A stretch of DNA of 64,000 nt from Hymenopus coronatus (taxonomy: Eukaryota; Arthropoda; Insecta; Mantodea; Hymenopodidae), in contig CM060887.1 in NCBI GenBank assembly GCA_030762935.1, positions 16,236,501-16,300,500 on the forward strand. The letters run 5' to 3'. Both the position numbers and the translations under genes were made by a program. Positions 22,301 to 35,600 of the stretch are shown here, in pieces (within the stretch, counting starts at the first letter, position 1; every line of letters starts with the position of its first letter). The notes below the pieces were generated by a model that saw only the letters and a list, made by a program, of their open reading frames with translations, made no database searches and was not told the DNA's origin.

Positions 22301-25300
22301 CCATCTAGAAATCCTCTGGATTTCCAAACCAGCTTCAATGTTGATAGCTGCACCTGCTTCTTGTCAACTGTGAGCAATTGTGGCACACATTGGGTTGACA
22401 ACTTTTCATTTCCAACTTATCCTACAAAATATGATTTGCCATTCTTCGACACGCCTATAACCTTTAGTACTTCTTAAACTTTATTTCGAAAATCACCTGG
22501 AATTTTTCAATGATTTCCTCTGTAATTACATCTGCCAGATGTCCTGGACGCTCCTCAACAGTAATGGACGTTCAAGCGCATTTAAATTAGTCAAAACAAT
22601 ATCTGCTGTAATAAACAGCATCCAATTTTTCTTTTAACTCCTTGCAAATTTTCTCATCCAAAAGCTAAAGGCTAATCTTCGAACAATATTGTGATTTTTC
22701 ATTTTAGTGAAAAATGAACGACTAGCTGAAACATATGCCAAATCAAAAGTAACCTATGAATTAGTACCAAATTTGTTTTGGCAATATGTAATTGACAGTA
22801 CACTATAACAACACCATTGGCCATACACTATTGTAACACCATTGCTCATCACCATCTATTTTGAAATATGGATACGTACTGAACAACCCTCATAAGTGAA
22901 GTTTTATCATTTTTTAAAGTTTGCCAATGGTAATTTTCTTTTGCTGTATGATAAAAGATGGCAGCATCTACTTGATTCTGGGTCTCCAAACTTCAGTGAG
23001 TGCTAGAGATCAATCAACAGTCTTATTTATTACAAGTTATTCACCAAGCCTGCCTGGGTAGTGTGGTGGTAGCGTGTCTACCTCACATTCAGCAGGTCAC
23101 AATTCGGGGTTATCCCTTATCCTAAGAAGACAAACGTTGAGTAACTTTAATCTCCATGGACCCGACATCATTTGAGCATAATTTCACCAATTTCATTCAT
23201 TCATTATCCGATATGACCAACCATGTTAAAGTACGTTAAAGCTACTAAAAGAAAAAAAAAAGTTATTCACCATATTGTGTTAATGGTTTGGGCGAACCCA
23301 AACTGTTTTGACACATAATCCGCAAAGTTGGTTATACTACATAGTTTGAAATGAACTGGTAGATGGAGAAACAAACAGAAACATGGCAGTTACTGATTCT
23401 TAGATGAATAATATTGATTGTTTTATATATACCCCCCCCCCATGCACACACACACCACCACCGCCACCACCACCACCACACACCCCCACACACCCCCACA
23501 CCCACACACAGAGTAAAATAAAACAAAAATTGTATTTTTAATTACATTCTTTTATATTTGCAATTATTTAATTAAAATCTGGGTCACTTCCAGTAGAGCT
23601 ATTAATTAGTAGATGTTTTTCAGTCAGATGAGATCTATGGTTTGACTTGGCATAATTCATTTGTGAAAATAGGGCTCACATAATTATGTAGAAGCAAGCA
23701 TGCCAACTTTTAACCACAGGGAATCGTAATTCCATGTTTTGCTACTGGCAACTGTTTCAATTAATCAGCTTTTTTTTAATCTATTGTTTCATTTATATAG
23801 CCCTCTTTAACATCTAAGGTCATATCGGGGGCTTTGCACTTAAAACAATATATTGTCTGTAGGTTCTTTTACGTTTGGTTTAAATCATTTTATTTTCTCA
23901 AACACAAGCACATTCACTCTCACATACATACTTCCAGACTTGGTGGAGGATAGGGAATAATTCTGGCTAAAAAATTCCCCACCCCAGCCAGGAATCAAAC
24001 TGGGTCCTCTGGGTGAGAAGTCAGCTCACTGACTACTCGACCATGGAGGCAGTTTTGAGCATCTTGTTTATCGAAGTACAACAACTTCTAAAACATTAGT
24101 TTTCACTAATAATGTCACTGCAAATCCAGTTCTACCTTGCAAATTCAATGTGCATAACATTTACAAAAAATTTCAGAATCATTCCTTGCAAACCAATTAC
24201 TCTAGATTTTCTATAAAGAGAATATAATTATTAAATTCCTTTCATTTGTATTTTGAAGGAATTGCATAAAGGAAAAAGGATACAACTCCTCTCTTATAAT
24301 TGTCTGTTCTACAGTTCCAAAAGCACAAGAAAGGTTTTAGTTGCATCATACATGTTTCTATATTTTGATTTCTTCCATGTTGGTTAAGCTCATTTAAGCT
24401 CTTGTTTGTTTACTAACGTTCAGGAGAACATAAATCCCAGCTTCAGAAAATAAATGTCAATAGCTAAATCTTCATTATAGAGGCTTAAGGCTGGTTCACA
24501 ATTACCCAAGAACAGTAACCAAAGCTAATCCGAGAACAGGAAATGTACAGGACACAAGATTTTGGTTCACAATTACCTGATAATGAGAATGGGAATTAAT
24601 TTATATTCTCTTCTCTTTATGGTTAATATCAGGACCATCCACAAACCACCATTGAAGATTAAACAACTTGTGAGACCAGTGAAGGACCGACTAGACCTCA
24701 AAATTCCGGGGGTGTACCACATTCCCTGCGAGTGCGAAACCCCATACATAGGGCAAACTGGCAGGACAATTGCAACCAGGGTCCAAGGACATGAGCGAAC
24801 AATCCGCCTAATGCTTCTGGAGAAGTCTGGTCTAGCAGAACACTGTTTTGAGAAAGATCATAAAGCCAACTTCCAAGAGACGACCATTATGGCCAAGTGT
24901 GATGGCTTCTGGGAGTGCAGGGTAAAGGAGGCTCTAGCCATCTCCTCCGAGAGAAGCACGCTGAACCGTGATGTTGGACTACAGTTCAGTTCCCCTTGGA
25001 AACCGGCCATAAAACTGGAAATTGACTGGCTCAGGAAGCACAGATTTCAACGCAGTAAATCACATCCAGAGTAGTTGCATTTTCTGCGAGGTCCGCCACC
25101 ATCACCTGGCAAAAACATTCCTCATTTTCTATCAGGTGCGTGCTACTTGCCACAGCGAACAGTATATATACTGCCATTTTTACCCGACTGAGCTGTTCAT
25201 CATCCTGATGATGGGAGAGGTGCACGCTCCCGAAACGTTAATGACTCTTCATCACTACACCTGGCTTGAAGCCAGAGAACATCTAGAGTAGAATAGAATT

Positions 25301-28300
25301 TATATTATTCTTTTTCTGGTCAATTTTGCACAGTGCGACTTATTTTAGCTGTTATTTTTTATTTGTCTCCAATTCAGCTAACATAATGTGGTTTAGCCAA
25401 TGTTATAATTAGAAAGAATTGTGATGAAAGTGAGCTCTAGCAGTTCTTTCATGCAATGGCCATTTAGAATAATCTATACATTGAAGAGTATAATAATGGA
25501 CAATATACATCTAATGTGCCATGCCCAGTAATGAGAAAGAGAAATTAAACTTGCGCAAGTCTTGCTTCCTATTTCTTGCTTCCATTTAAAAGCATGTATT
25601 TCAACATTCCCATTCCCCTTCTGGCTACCGTTATCAGTTGTTCAGAACCAGCCATTAGAATCTGCCATGACAGACTTTCCAATTGGAGTTTTTCCACATT
25701 CTGACTCTTCTGGCTAATAGGCTATGTCATAGATAACATAACTTATTTACACCGAACTTCTGCAGCAAAAGCTTCTGTCATATGTGGGAAGGTAATGAAC
25801 CAAAGTGGTTCCTAATTTCCCATTCCTATTCAATGATATATCTAACATAAATTGTATATGGTATAATACATAATTTTAAAACCTAATATAATGCTTTTTA
25901 TAGTTGTATTACTAGAATTGTTTTCTGTATTGTCATAATATTACCTGGCAGTTTTATTCAAAGGTACACATGCTCTAAGTTTGCTGCTTTTAAACTAAAA
26001 TCAGTAATGTCTTTCCCCTTTAATTGTCATTTTTAATTTATTGGTTTCAGATTTTCAGTTATGAGGGACACTAATATCATATTAAGTTTTTTATCAATGT
26101 GATTCCTCTTGCAGGTTTGACAATAATGTGATTAAATATTATTTATAGGATAATATACTATAATCCATATAATTAGCATAATTCAATGTAACTTTTGCCC
26201 AAAATTAAAATATGGTGCATTGCTGGCTTACTGATTAAAATATTTAGTTTAAATGTACACATAAGTGAAGAAATTGAAATCCATCCTGCCTACAGATATT
26301 TTTGGTACTCTGGATAGTGTAGTTTACTAATTTTTACAATTTCAACAAAAAAATACAATTTTCTTTTACAATGATAGTTTTCAAATAGGTTATACTTGGC
26401 TTCTTCAAAAATTTGATTTTTCTTTTATTTTGTGACTAGCATTTCGAACCCATTTGCATTATATGACAAATATAGTCCAGTAAAATTGCGTAATTCTGGG
26501 TGTCGGCATACGAGGGTCACTCCAAAAGTTTTGAAAATGAACTTAATAAAATACTAAAAACTTAGGGAATTAATGATAAGAATTTCTTCCCTTTGAAGTT
26601 TTAAAAGTAAGAAGACTTAATTTTGGTTTACAAGACCAATGTTTTATTTTTAAACTATTAAAACATTTAATGTTAATAATATTTTATTTCATATTTTTCT
26701 AAATATGCTTCATTACATTCTATACTGTCTGATCCTTTCAAATGCTGAACACCATTCTTCTTTGGAGAGACTGCAAATGCATTCTTCATAAGCTGCTACT
26801 GTGTCATTGGGTGACTGAAATTATTGACCTCAAACTTTTTCTTTCATTTTGGGGAATAGAAAAAAAAGTGCATGGGGCCAGATCTGGACTGTAGAGAGGA
26901 TGGGACAAATATCTAACTCCTGCAGAAATTGGATTGTTTCTGTGCAGTGTGGGCAGTCATTGTTATAGTGCAATAAAATTCCACGCAGACCAGTCTTAGG
27001 GTGCTTTTTTTTTACTTTTTCTAGCACGTATGTATAATGTACATAGTGGATATAGAAGCCATTGTAATCCATCCAAAAATTCAATGTCAACATTTCTGTG
27101 GAAATATATTTTGAGGTCACCTGAGTCTGAAAAAAGGATTTTTAGAAATATATATTTGTGTGTGTATGTGGGGGGGTGGGTGCATTTTTTTTTCTTTTCT
27201 TTTTTTTTCAGTTTAGTATCTTCAAAGGATGCGACATGAAAGTTTTCAAGAAAATCCCCCCCACCCCAAATTTTGAAAATTTTGTTTTTCTCAAAAATTT
27301 TCTTTTAGTGTTTTTGATTAAAATACTGCATATTAAAGATATTTACATCACAGATAAACTGTACATTTTGAATTTTCTGGGAATAGCCTTGAAGACCTCT
27401 TTATTCTGGATGAGGTTTTCAGAATTTTGCATAACAGTTAAAACTGTAAAAGATAGACAAAAAATTACTACACAAAAATTGTAGAGCTCATTAAAACACA
27501 CAACTTATGTCATTTACTGCAGCTTTCCTGTAGAGTTGACTGTTTTTGAGATATTCCTTATTATTGGTTTCAATTTTAAACTACTTAAACTTTTCTCAAA
27601 TGGGATGTGACGTTTCGGTTTCATCTCTCTTGTTTTACTGTAGACCAGGCAAAGTGAGCCAAATTTCAGTTTCACATAGAACCAGCTTTTAAAAGATTTG
27701 ACTATCGATTTAACCTAGTGTATTCCCTTATGTCCCTCCTACTTACAAGGGGGCAAGGAATAAGACAATTTCTGCTAATGTGTACCTTCTTGAATAGCAT
27801 GTCATAAATAAAAGAATAATCTTTTGTAAGGAAAGTTGTTTATAAACACTAAAGAAAGTCATGTGAATGGAGCACATCAGATGAACTCCTGTGGCAGACA
27901 TTTTGAGGAGTACTGTCTGGCAGAACTGTCTCATGTCCCTTAAGCGGAACTGTCACGTTGTGGCCACTTGCTGAGAAGATGGAATAGATCATCTCCTGGG
28001 AAGATCCAGACTAATGACTCTTTTAGTTTCTGTATCATACCAGCTTTCTTGCATTGAAATTTTCAATAATTTCCTCGCAACATGCTGGCTTCTGCTCTTT
28101 GTGAGGTGATGGGGGATCCAGCTTCTGCAGAGCTTCTGACCTGTTTTTCTTTCAGAATTTTGTTCACTGCTGCAATCCAATATGGCTTCTTTAATCTGAC
28201 CATATGTGCAACAATGATCTTCCCACACATGTGCACTGCTTTCACCTTATTTTCATCCATTGTTGCTGTAGCCAGCCGCTTGCTCAGTGTTCATCTTTGT

Positions 28301-29621
28301 CCCGATCTTCTAAACTTTGTATACCATTGAAAAATGTATCATGATGGATAAAGATTCCCAAATGCATGATGCAATCTTTCAAGGCACTCTCTCTCTCCCC
28401 TAAACCGACTTTAAAATCATAGAAAATCATAGCAAGAAAATGCTATGACAGTGCATATTGTTGGAGTAAGCTCAGTTACCTTAGTCTACCACAACTCATT
28501 GTTTCAATTTTCAAAGCTTTTGGAGCAACTTTATAGAGCAGAACACAGCTGTTAGCCAGATGGCAGTGAAGGTTGAACTTTTGTGAATATGGTACAAGTT
28601 TATTAGTTGACAGTGCATATTAAGTGAAGTGGTTCTATCTGGGTGCAGTTATTCTATTCCCCAAAAAAGTATTCATTTATGATTCATATGTCTGTACAGA
28701 ATCTGTAAGAGGCCCTCACTTTACCTAGCATTAATCAAGAAATTTCTGCTATTTCTCAAGAGAAGTACAGCCTGTGATGGTCAATTTCCCAAGCGGGTGC
28801 CAGAATTTCTTGAGCAATGAAGACTTCAACACTTCCTGGCTTGATATATTAGTATTTTTGTTTTTAAGTGTTTGCTTTTGTTTCTTTGTTAGAAATAACT
28901 TATGCAACAAATCATAGTAATGAATAGTTAGTCAAAGTGAAAAATTCAATTTTTTTAGTCTGACTCTTCTATAAAACTCCTGTCCTACCCACAATTTATG
29001 TGGAAAAACAATTGGAACCATAGTATATTTACTGTAGGCATGCTGTACCTGTTCAGCATCATAGCAAGCAAAACCTGTTCTGCCCTATGCTGATCAGCCA
29101 GTATGAAGTAGTAGATAAATATACCTAATGTATTTGTATTTTTAAGTAATAGATGTCACTCCATATTTCCATGATTTCTTCATAAGGCTATTGAACAGAA
29201 AAACTAATGTTAGTACCATGAGAGCAAATAAGAGGATATTATGAGCCTGATATATTGCATAATAAAATGAAAAGTATGTTAAAGAAAACAAAATGAAGTT
29301 TCTCTAACATTTTAACAGAAGCCATTGTTCCCTGCAACCTGGAGTATATGAAGTTAACATGGTAACCACTACAACACGGAAGGTGACATTTAAATTAGAT
29401 GTCTTGTGTTTATGTATCAGATGAAATTATTTAAATAAGACAACAAATTAATTTTTATTTTTCCTTCTTTTCTTTTCCTCTCTCGCTATATTTTTGCAAT
29501 AAGTAGGGGAATATTGTATTACATCCAAAAATGTTATACCAGGACTTCATCGGAAACACACATTTGGAGGCACTTTGCATCCAAAAACAAAGCACTTTTA
29601 TATAAAGGTCTCTATGTGTGT

Positions 29622-29688
<67 letters not shown>

Positions 29689-32600
29689 AGGAAAAAAGCA
29701 TAACTCAAGAGTGAATAGTCTGTTAAATACAAACTAAGTTTAATATCTTCCAGGGTTGCAACTTAAAGATTTTCAATAACCCCCCCCCCCCTCACTCATC
29801 CAACCCAAACTACCCTTTGCTTGGAAAATATGTAAAATAAAATTTGTTATGCTGTTAACCATTTCTGAGATATTATTTGTTTGAATTTTCAAATGAAAAT
29901 CAGTATTTTTTCTTTTTGTAATCATGTAAAGAGAACAGAATTTCAAAGTAATCACATAGCGACCAGTTTACTCTGTTCTTATATCTACAACAACATGGAT
30001 GAGTAATGAAAGTTAATCTATATTAAAAAGAAGTAGATAGAAAAATAAGCATTTGTAGAATAGTTTGTTAAAGAATGGGTAGAGAAAATTATGCGAGTGG
30101 AACATATTCTTTTTCCTGACAGAACAGAATTTCAGAACCATCGCATAAGACCTGCTTTTAAAAGATTTGGCCATTGATTGAGGCCTATTACTCTTGTACC
30201 TACAAGGAAATATGTTGTAAAACTATTTCTGCAAATTTTTTTTTTATTATTACTATTAACAGTAGGTATAAAATAGAAGAATAAGCTTTTGTAATAATAG
30301 TTTGTTGAACACTGGTAAATAAAGTCTTGCAAATGTAACATCAGAATTGTTTATACTTGCTATAATATCATAAAGAGCCATTTTTGAGAAAATTAAATCT
30401 TTCAAAAAAATGTTACATATAAGGGTTTGTTTTGGATTGGCATTTTCTTGAAAATCTTCCCTGTTACAGCATTGGAAGATGCTGAACTTGAATATTAATT
30501 TTGGTATTTAACTGACTGTTCAGTTTTAAGTTTAGATGTATGCAGGGCATTCATGCATGCACCCACCCACGCGTGCGCACACACACAAATATATATTTCT
30601 AAAAATTCCGCAGTTGTGATGGAAAGTGTGGCACCGATAGCATCAACCCCTAATGTGAGTGAGAGGGTAGGCTATATATGCTGTCTCTGTAAAAAATGTT
30701 GTCACAAGTTGTGCTTCACAGAGTATAGGTAGAATTCAAGCAAAGACATTGCTAGAAACAGATGGATTTTTGGCAGAGGGCAGCAAGGAAATTAAGAATG
30801 GAAAAGGAGTTAGAATATAAAAATAGGAGAAATAACAAATATTAAATATAACATTATTGAAATAGTAGAATAAAAAGGATTGAAATGTTTTGGACATGCA
30901 AAGAGGATGGGTGGTAGCAGAATTCCAAAACTTAAATGGAATAGTAGGCTATGGGGAGAAAATAAGAAAAAAATAAGCCTAGGGAACAATGGATGACTGC
31001 AGTAAGAAATATGAAGAGCAAAGAACTTACAGAAGATGCAGAAAACAAAAATCTATGGAGAAATAAAGATTAATCGGGTTGATGGATAACTAACTAATGT
31101 GTCAAAATGAATAAGAGCTAGCTACCAAACTTGTAAAACAATGCCACATACCATTACACTTTTTGTGATTTTTATAGTAATCCCACTGATTACTTCCACA
31201 TGATCTTGCACAGAAAGATGAATTGGGACATGGTGACAGAATGATTTCATGATTAAATTTGCACTTGATTGGCTAGTTTCTTGTTTCTGATATGACCTAA
31301 ATTTGAAAGTGCACCTTGCAAGCTTCTAAATTTATTTAATTTGATGTTTACTTTTATGTGTAGGTGATTCATTGTGAATGGTTTATTGGAATACCTATCC
31401 TCTAGTTTTTACCTTTATGTTATGCTGGGCTTAATTTTCATTGTTAATGGGGCATAATTTTCCTAAAGTTTAATTATTATTATTATTATTATTACTTGCA
31501 TGAAATTGTCAGTTCTAAAATGGTATTAATGTTAACAGGTCCTTAAACATGGAACAAGAGGCCCGTGAAAGAGAAAAAGAAAAGGAAAGAGCACAGAGTT
31601 TAACAGGCCTCCCAGCAACGGCAACTGGCCCAAGTGGTGAGAACAGTAAGTCTTTTGGCCATGCTTAATGGAAGTGAGTGTTCAATTAATTTCTGTGGAT
31701 GTAACTACTAAACCAACAACTGTACTGGCATATTGCAGTTACTTTAGCTGTCCCCCCACCCTTTTCTTTTCACATCATATATATTATTGTTTTTGTAGTA
31801 TTGTAATTCAAATATATTCATGCACAATCATTGTTTTTATAGTAAAGATAATATTGTAGTATATGTAAAGATTATTCCTAGTAGTAATAACATGTTAAAA
31901 CATCTTGACTGCTTGGATTATAACTATTTGTAATCTTTACTACTTATTTCCTATTTTTGTAAATATATATATATGGGATATTTGCTAAGTTAGTACAGTG
32001 GCTGTCCCAGAAGTACCCAACCTGATGTATAGATAGCAATTTTTGTTTCAAACAACAATGGTAAAAAGTACCAACCTTATAAAGCTTAAGTTTGAAGCTT
32101 GACAATTTTACATTGTTTAGCATCTGTTTAGCAGCCATCAATAGTGAATGCTCTGAGCGAATTTGTAAAGATAGATAAAACTGGTCATATTATGTGATAC
32201 TACAATACTTCCATTTGAAAGGTCTTAGTCCAACTAATATTAAATTCTACTTTGGGGGAGTGTGCTCCTTCGTTTACAACAGTGAAATATTGAGTGGCAG
32301 AGTTTAAGCGCGGCCGTACGAGCTGCCAAGACGGACATCGCAGTGGTTGACCAAATGAGGTTACCAGTACAGAAATTGTAAGGAAATTCACAAAATGGTA
32401 TTAGATGACTGTCAACTGAAAGTGCGCGAGCCAGCAGCAGACATTACAGGCATTTCAAAAAGTTCTGTACATCGCATACTGACTGAAAATTTGGATATGA
32501 GAAAGTTGTGTACAAGATGGTGCCGCATTTGCTTACAATAGAACAAAAACAGCAATAAAGGTTTATTTAAAAGCTGATAATGACAATAAATATGTATATA

Positions 32601-35600
32601 TATTTTGTCATTTCAATACTCATACACTCAGCCTCGATTCTCTCTAATCCGACTGCATCCCTAAAAGTCGCTGTTGAAACTGACCTCCTTCCTTATCTGG
32701 TCAGTGATTATATAGTAAGAAATTTCGAGAGCTGAGGTTCATTATTGACATATGGCAATGCAGGGGTTTGATGTAAAGCATCTACTCTTGCATATGTTCA
32801 ATTACACATGTCTGCAATAATCCAGGGCAGATATGCAAAGTAAGCTGACATGCACCTGCAACAGTTTAGGGTGGCAAGGCAAGTGTGTGACTTTGGGGGT
32901 GTAGTCACAGTGTATAGAGAATAATCTCTCAGCATCAGCATTGGATCCAAATGAATTTTAATATATTCAGCTTTAATTGGGCATAGAAACTGTCAGAAAT
33001 AGCTTGCAGAAGAGTGTGACAATCTTCAGTGACAGGCATGTTCCTGTGAAAGATTTATATCAGACGTGATGACAGAGGAGGGAACTTCATCATTATGTGT
33101 ACCTTTTATTAAGATTGGGTGACCTTAAATGTGAATTACAGTAATTTACATCAGCACTTATACAGCATTTTCAAATACTATTTTAACATTAATCAAATCT
33201 CAACATTTTCATTCCTTTTCTTCTGCATCATCAGTCATTGATGGCCAGCAGCAAATTGGAGAATTAGAATTCACATTAGAATTAGAATATCCTACATGCC
33301 GATTCACAACAAGATAGTGCATCGATTGCAGCTTCAGTAATAGATTTCTCAAAACTTGCTGGCATCCACAATAATTAACTAAAAATAATCTTTTTCCTCG
33401 CCTAGCAAAGCAACAAAATATATAAAGTCCATCTACCTTAAGAGAAAAATGGCCTGGGAGAAATTTGGAGGAGGGAAAACAATGTAAATGGGTTTTGGCT
33501 AGGACAAGATTTGACAATATAGAAATACATGAATTGTTTAGGAACACAGGGGATAAAAGACCTGTTGAATCGTATGTACAAATTAAAAATACATGGGAAA
33601 GAGAAGGATATGTGGATAAATTAAATAAGGAACAAAGAATATTGCTTGGATTCAAGTGAGGATTGTGGATATTAAATGGGCTGAGAAAAGGTTTCCAACA
33701 GAATCTGTGTCCAATATGAGGAGGAAAGGAAGATATGGAGCATATAGCTTTTTTAATGTAAATGGACAGAGCTTTGGAGGCAAGAGTGTATAAATGGGAA
33801 ATGGGTGAAATTAAACAGAAAGGTAGGCTTAATTAATTTTTTTTTAGCAAAGATAGTAAGAAGGAAGGGATTAATATTATTGGCACTAATTATTATAATA
33901 ATTATTTCTCACTATTATTATTAGCAGTAGTATTAGTGTTGGTAGTGGTAGCATTAGCATTGGTATTAACAGAAACAAAAGAAGTACTAAATGTAAAGGA
34001 AAACATAGCTTTTGTTTGTATAGGTGCTTAGTACAAATAAATATATAAAAAAATAAAGTCCACTGTGCCAATAGGAATAATAAAACCAAAATCATTTGTA
34101 ATATTTCTATACATAATCATGAAATAATGCACAATTAATTAGTGGGTTATTTATTTTGTAGTATAATACCTCAAGAAATAAGCTTAGCTCCAGCATGACC
34201 AAAAAAGGGTTTCTTTTTAATCTCCAAGGTTATGCATAGAAAATGATGCAAATGGTGTGATGTCTTTGTGTGATTGTATTGGAATTTACATTTCTTAATT
34301 AACATCAGAAGTCCTATTAAATGTGAAGCTATTTTCATTTTAATTTAATATAATTTTAAAATATTAATGGGTCAAGTTCACACTTAATTCATTTATGTCA
34401 CCATTGAGCATTTAAAGGAAATTGAAAAAAGTTCAGATATATCAGATTGGCTCCACAAAAAAAAGTGGAAAGTGTTGAATAAACCACTGAAGAACACTAT
34501 ACTATATGATTTGAATTCTGGCATTTATCAAATTAAATGTGATGGTTGTAACAAATCTTATATAGCATGAACAAGAGGAACTTGAATGTCAGATTGAAAG
34601 AGCATCAGTTTAAACAAATCAGCATGTCAGTATAAGCATATCATTTTTGGATAGACAATCACACTGAAATTAAATTATTAAAACTATTAATAACCACTCT
34701 AGAACTCATCCCTTGGGAAAAGATTTTTGTTTTAAAAATTCCAAGAGTTTGTTAAATTTTTCAACTTCTCCAACCAGCAATGTTCCCAATTCTTTTGACA
34801 GCAATTAATTGTTCATACTGAGGAAAAAGGAATATAGAACAATCATCATGCTGATGATAAAGATGAAAACTTAAGATTTTACAACCTGTTGTAACCGAAG
34901 TTTAAGTATGAACATTGATCATTAATGTTTTAAAAATAAATAAATTAAAATTGCATTTACTTTATTTGCTGTACAGAATTAGCTGCACATTTAATTTCAG
35001 TAGCCCTAAGCTAATGCATGGTAGAGACAGATCTGTGCAACTTTTACACAATAGAGCCATCTTTTAGTTCAGTAAATGTAAATATTTATATAAACTGTTA
35101 TAAATATTTCACATGATGCATATGTATAGCATATTCCATGACTAATGCATTTGTGTATGATGTAACTGAAATTAACTTATGAAAGTGTGCCCTCAATTTT
35201 AAACAAAACTTGATTCAATATAATAACAGCAAGAGAAGGATTTTGAATAAACTCCTGAGTAGTCAACTGAATACCAAAATGTTTTGTACCAAGGTAACTT
35301 AGCTAATGATCTGCAAAATTATTGCAACATTAAATAATATATTGGCAAAGAATAAGCAAAAGCAAGGGTTTGTGATGATAATTATAAAAAAATTTTGTTA
35401 TCCCAGTTTTAATAATTCCCCCTCCCTTCCCTCTCTCTCACTAATAATACTGTAGATCATTAATAATATACTAACTCTCAGACTAAACTAACAAGAAATT
35501 ACTGAAGGAAAGTTTATACATAGTGAAATCTCTTCAAAATGGAAATGACATGATCCTAAATTCTTTTCCATTTTCACTCTATATTGTTGAGATATTCCAG

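Larger units (their letters stand above)
24488..25654 (+). mobile_element. MITE-like element (family M) split by a Penelope fragment
   Basis: Outer ends 'GGCTGGTTCACAATTACC' (24488) and a degenerate inverse near 'GTTCAGAACCAGCC' (25641-25654). The inner part shares 'TTCAGCTAACATAATGTG' (25371) with the copy at 57722-58185, in inverse orientation. The Penelope fragment at about 24600-25300 lies inside it. Confidence 0.5.

Noticed and set aside
23332..23526. Trp/Gly-rich open frame on the - strand
   Set aside because: It is the translation of a C-run and CA/CCA microsatellite.
29514..29714. Open frame with a long Arg-Glu run
   Set aside because: Translation of the GA microsatellite within an F1 repeat.
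33209..33655. 148-codon - strand open frame
   Set aside because: Partly antisense to a LINE C-terminal remnant; no domain recognised.
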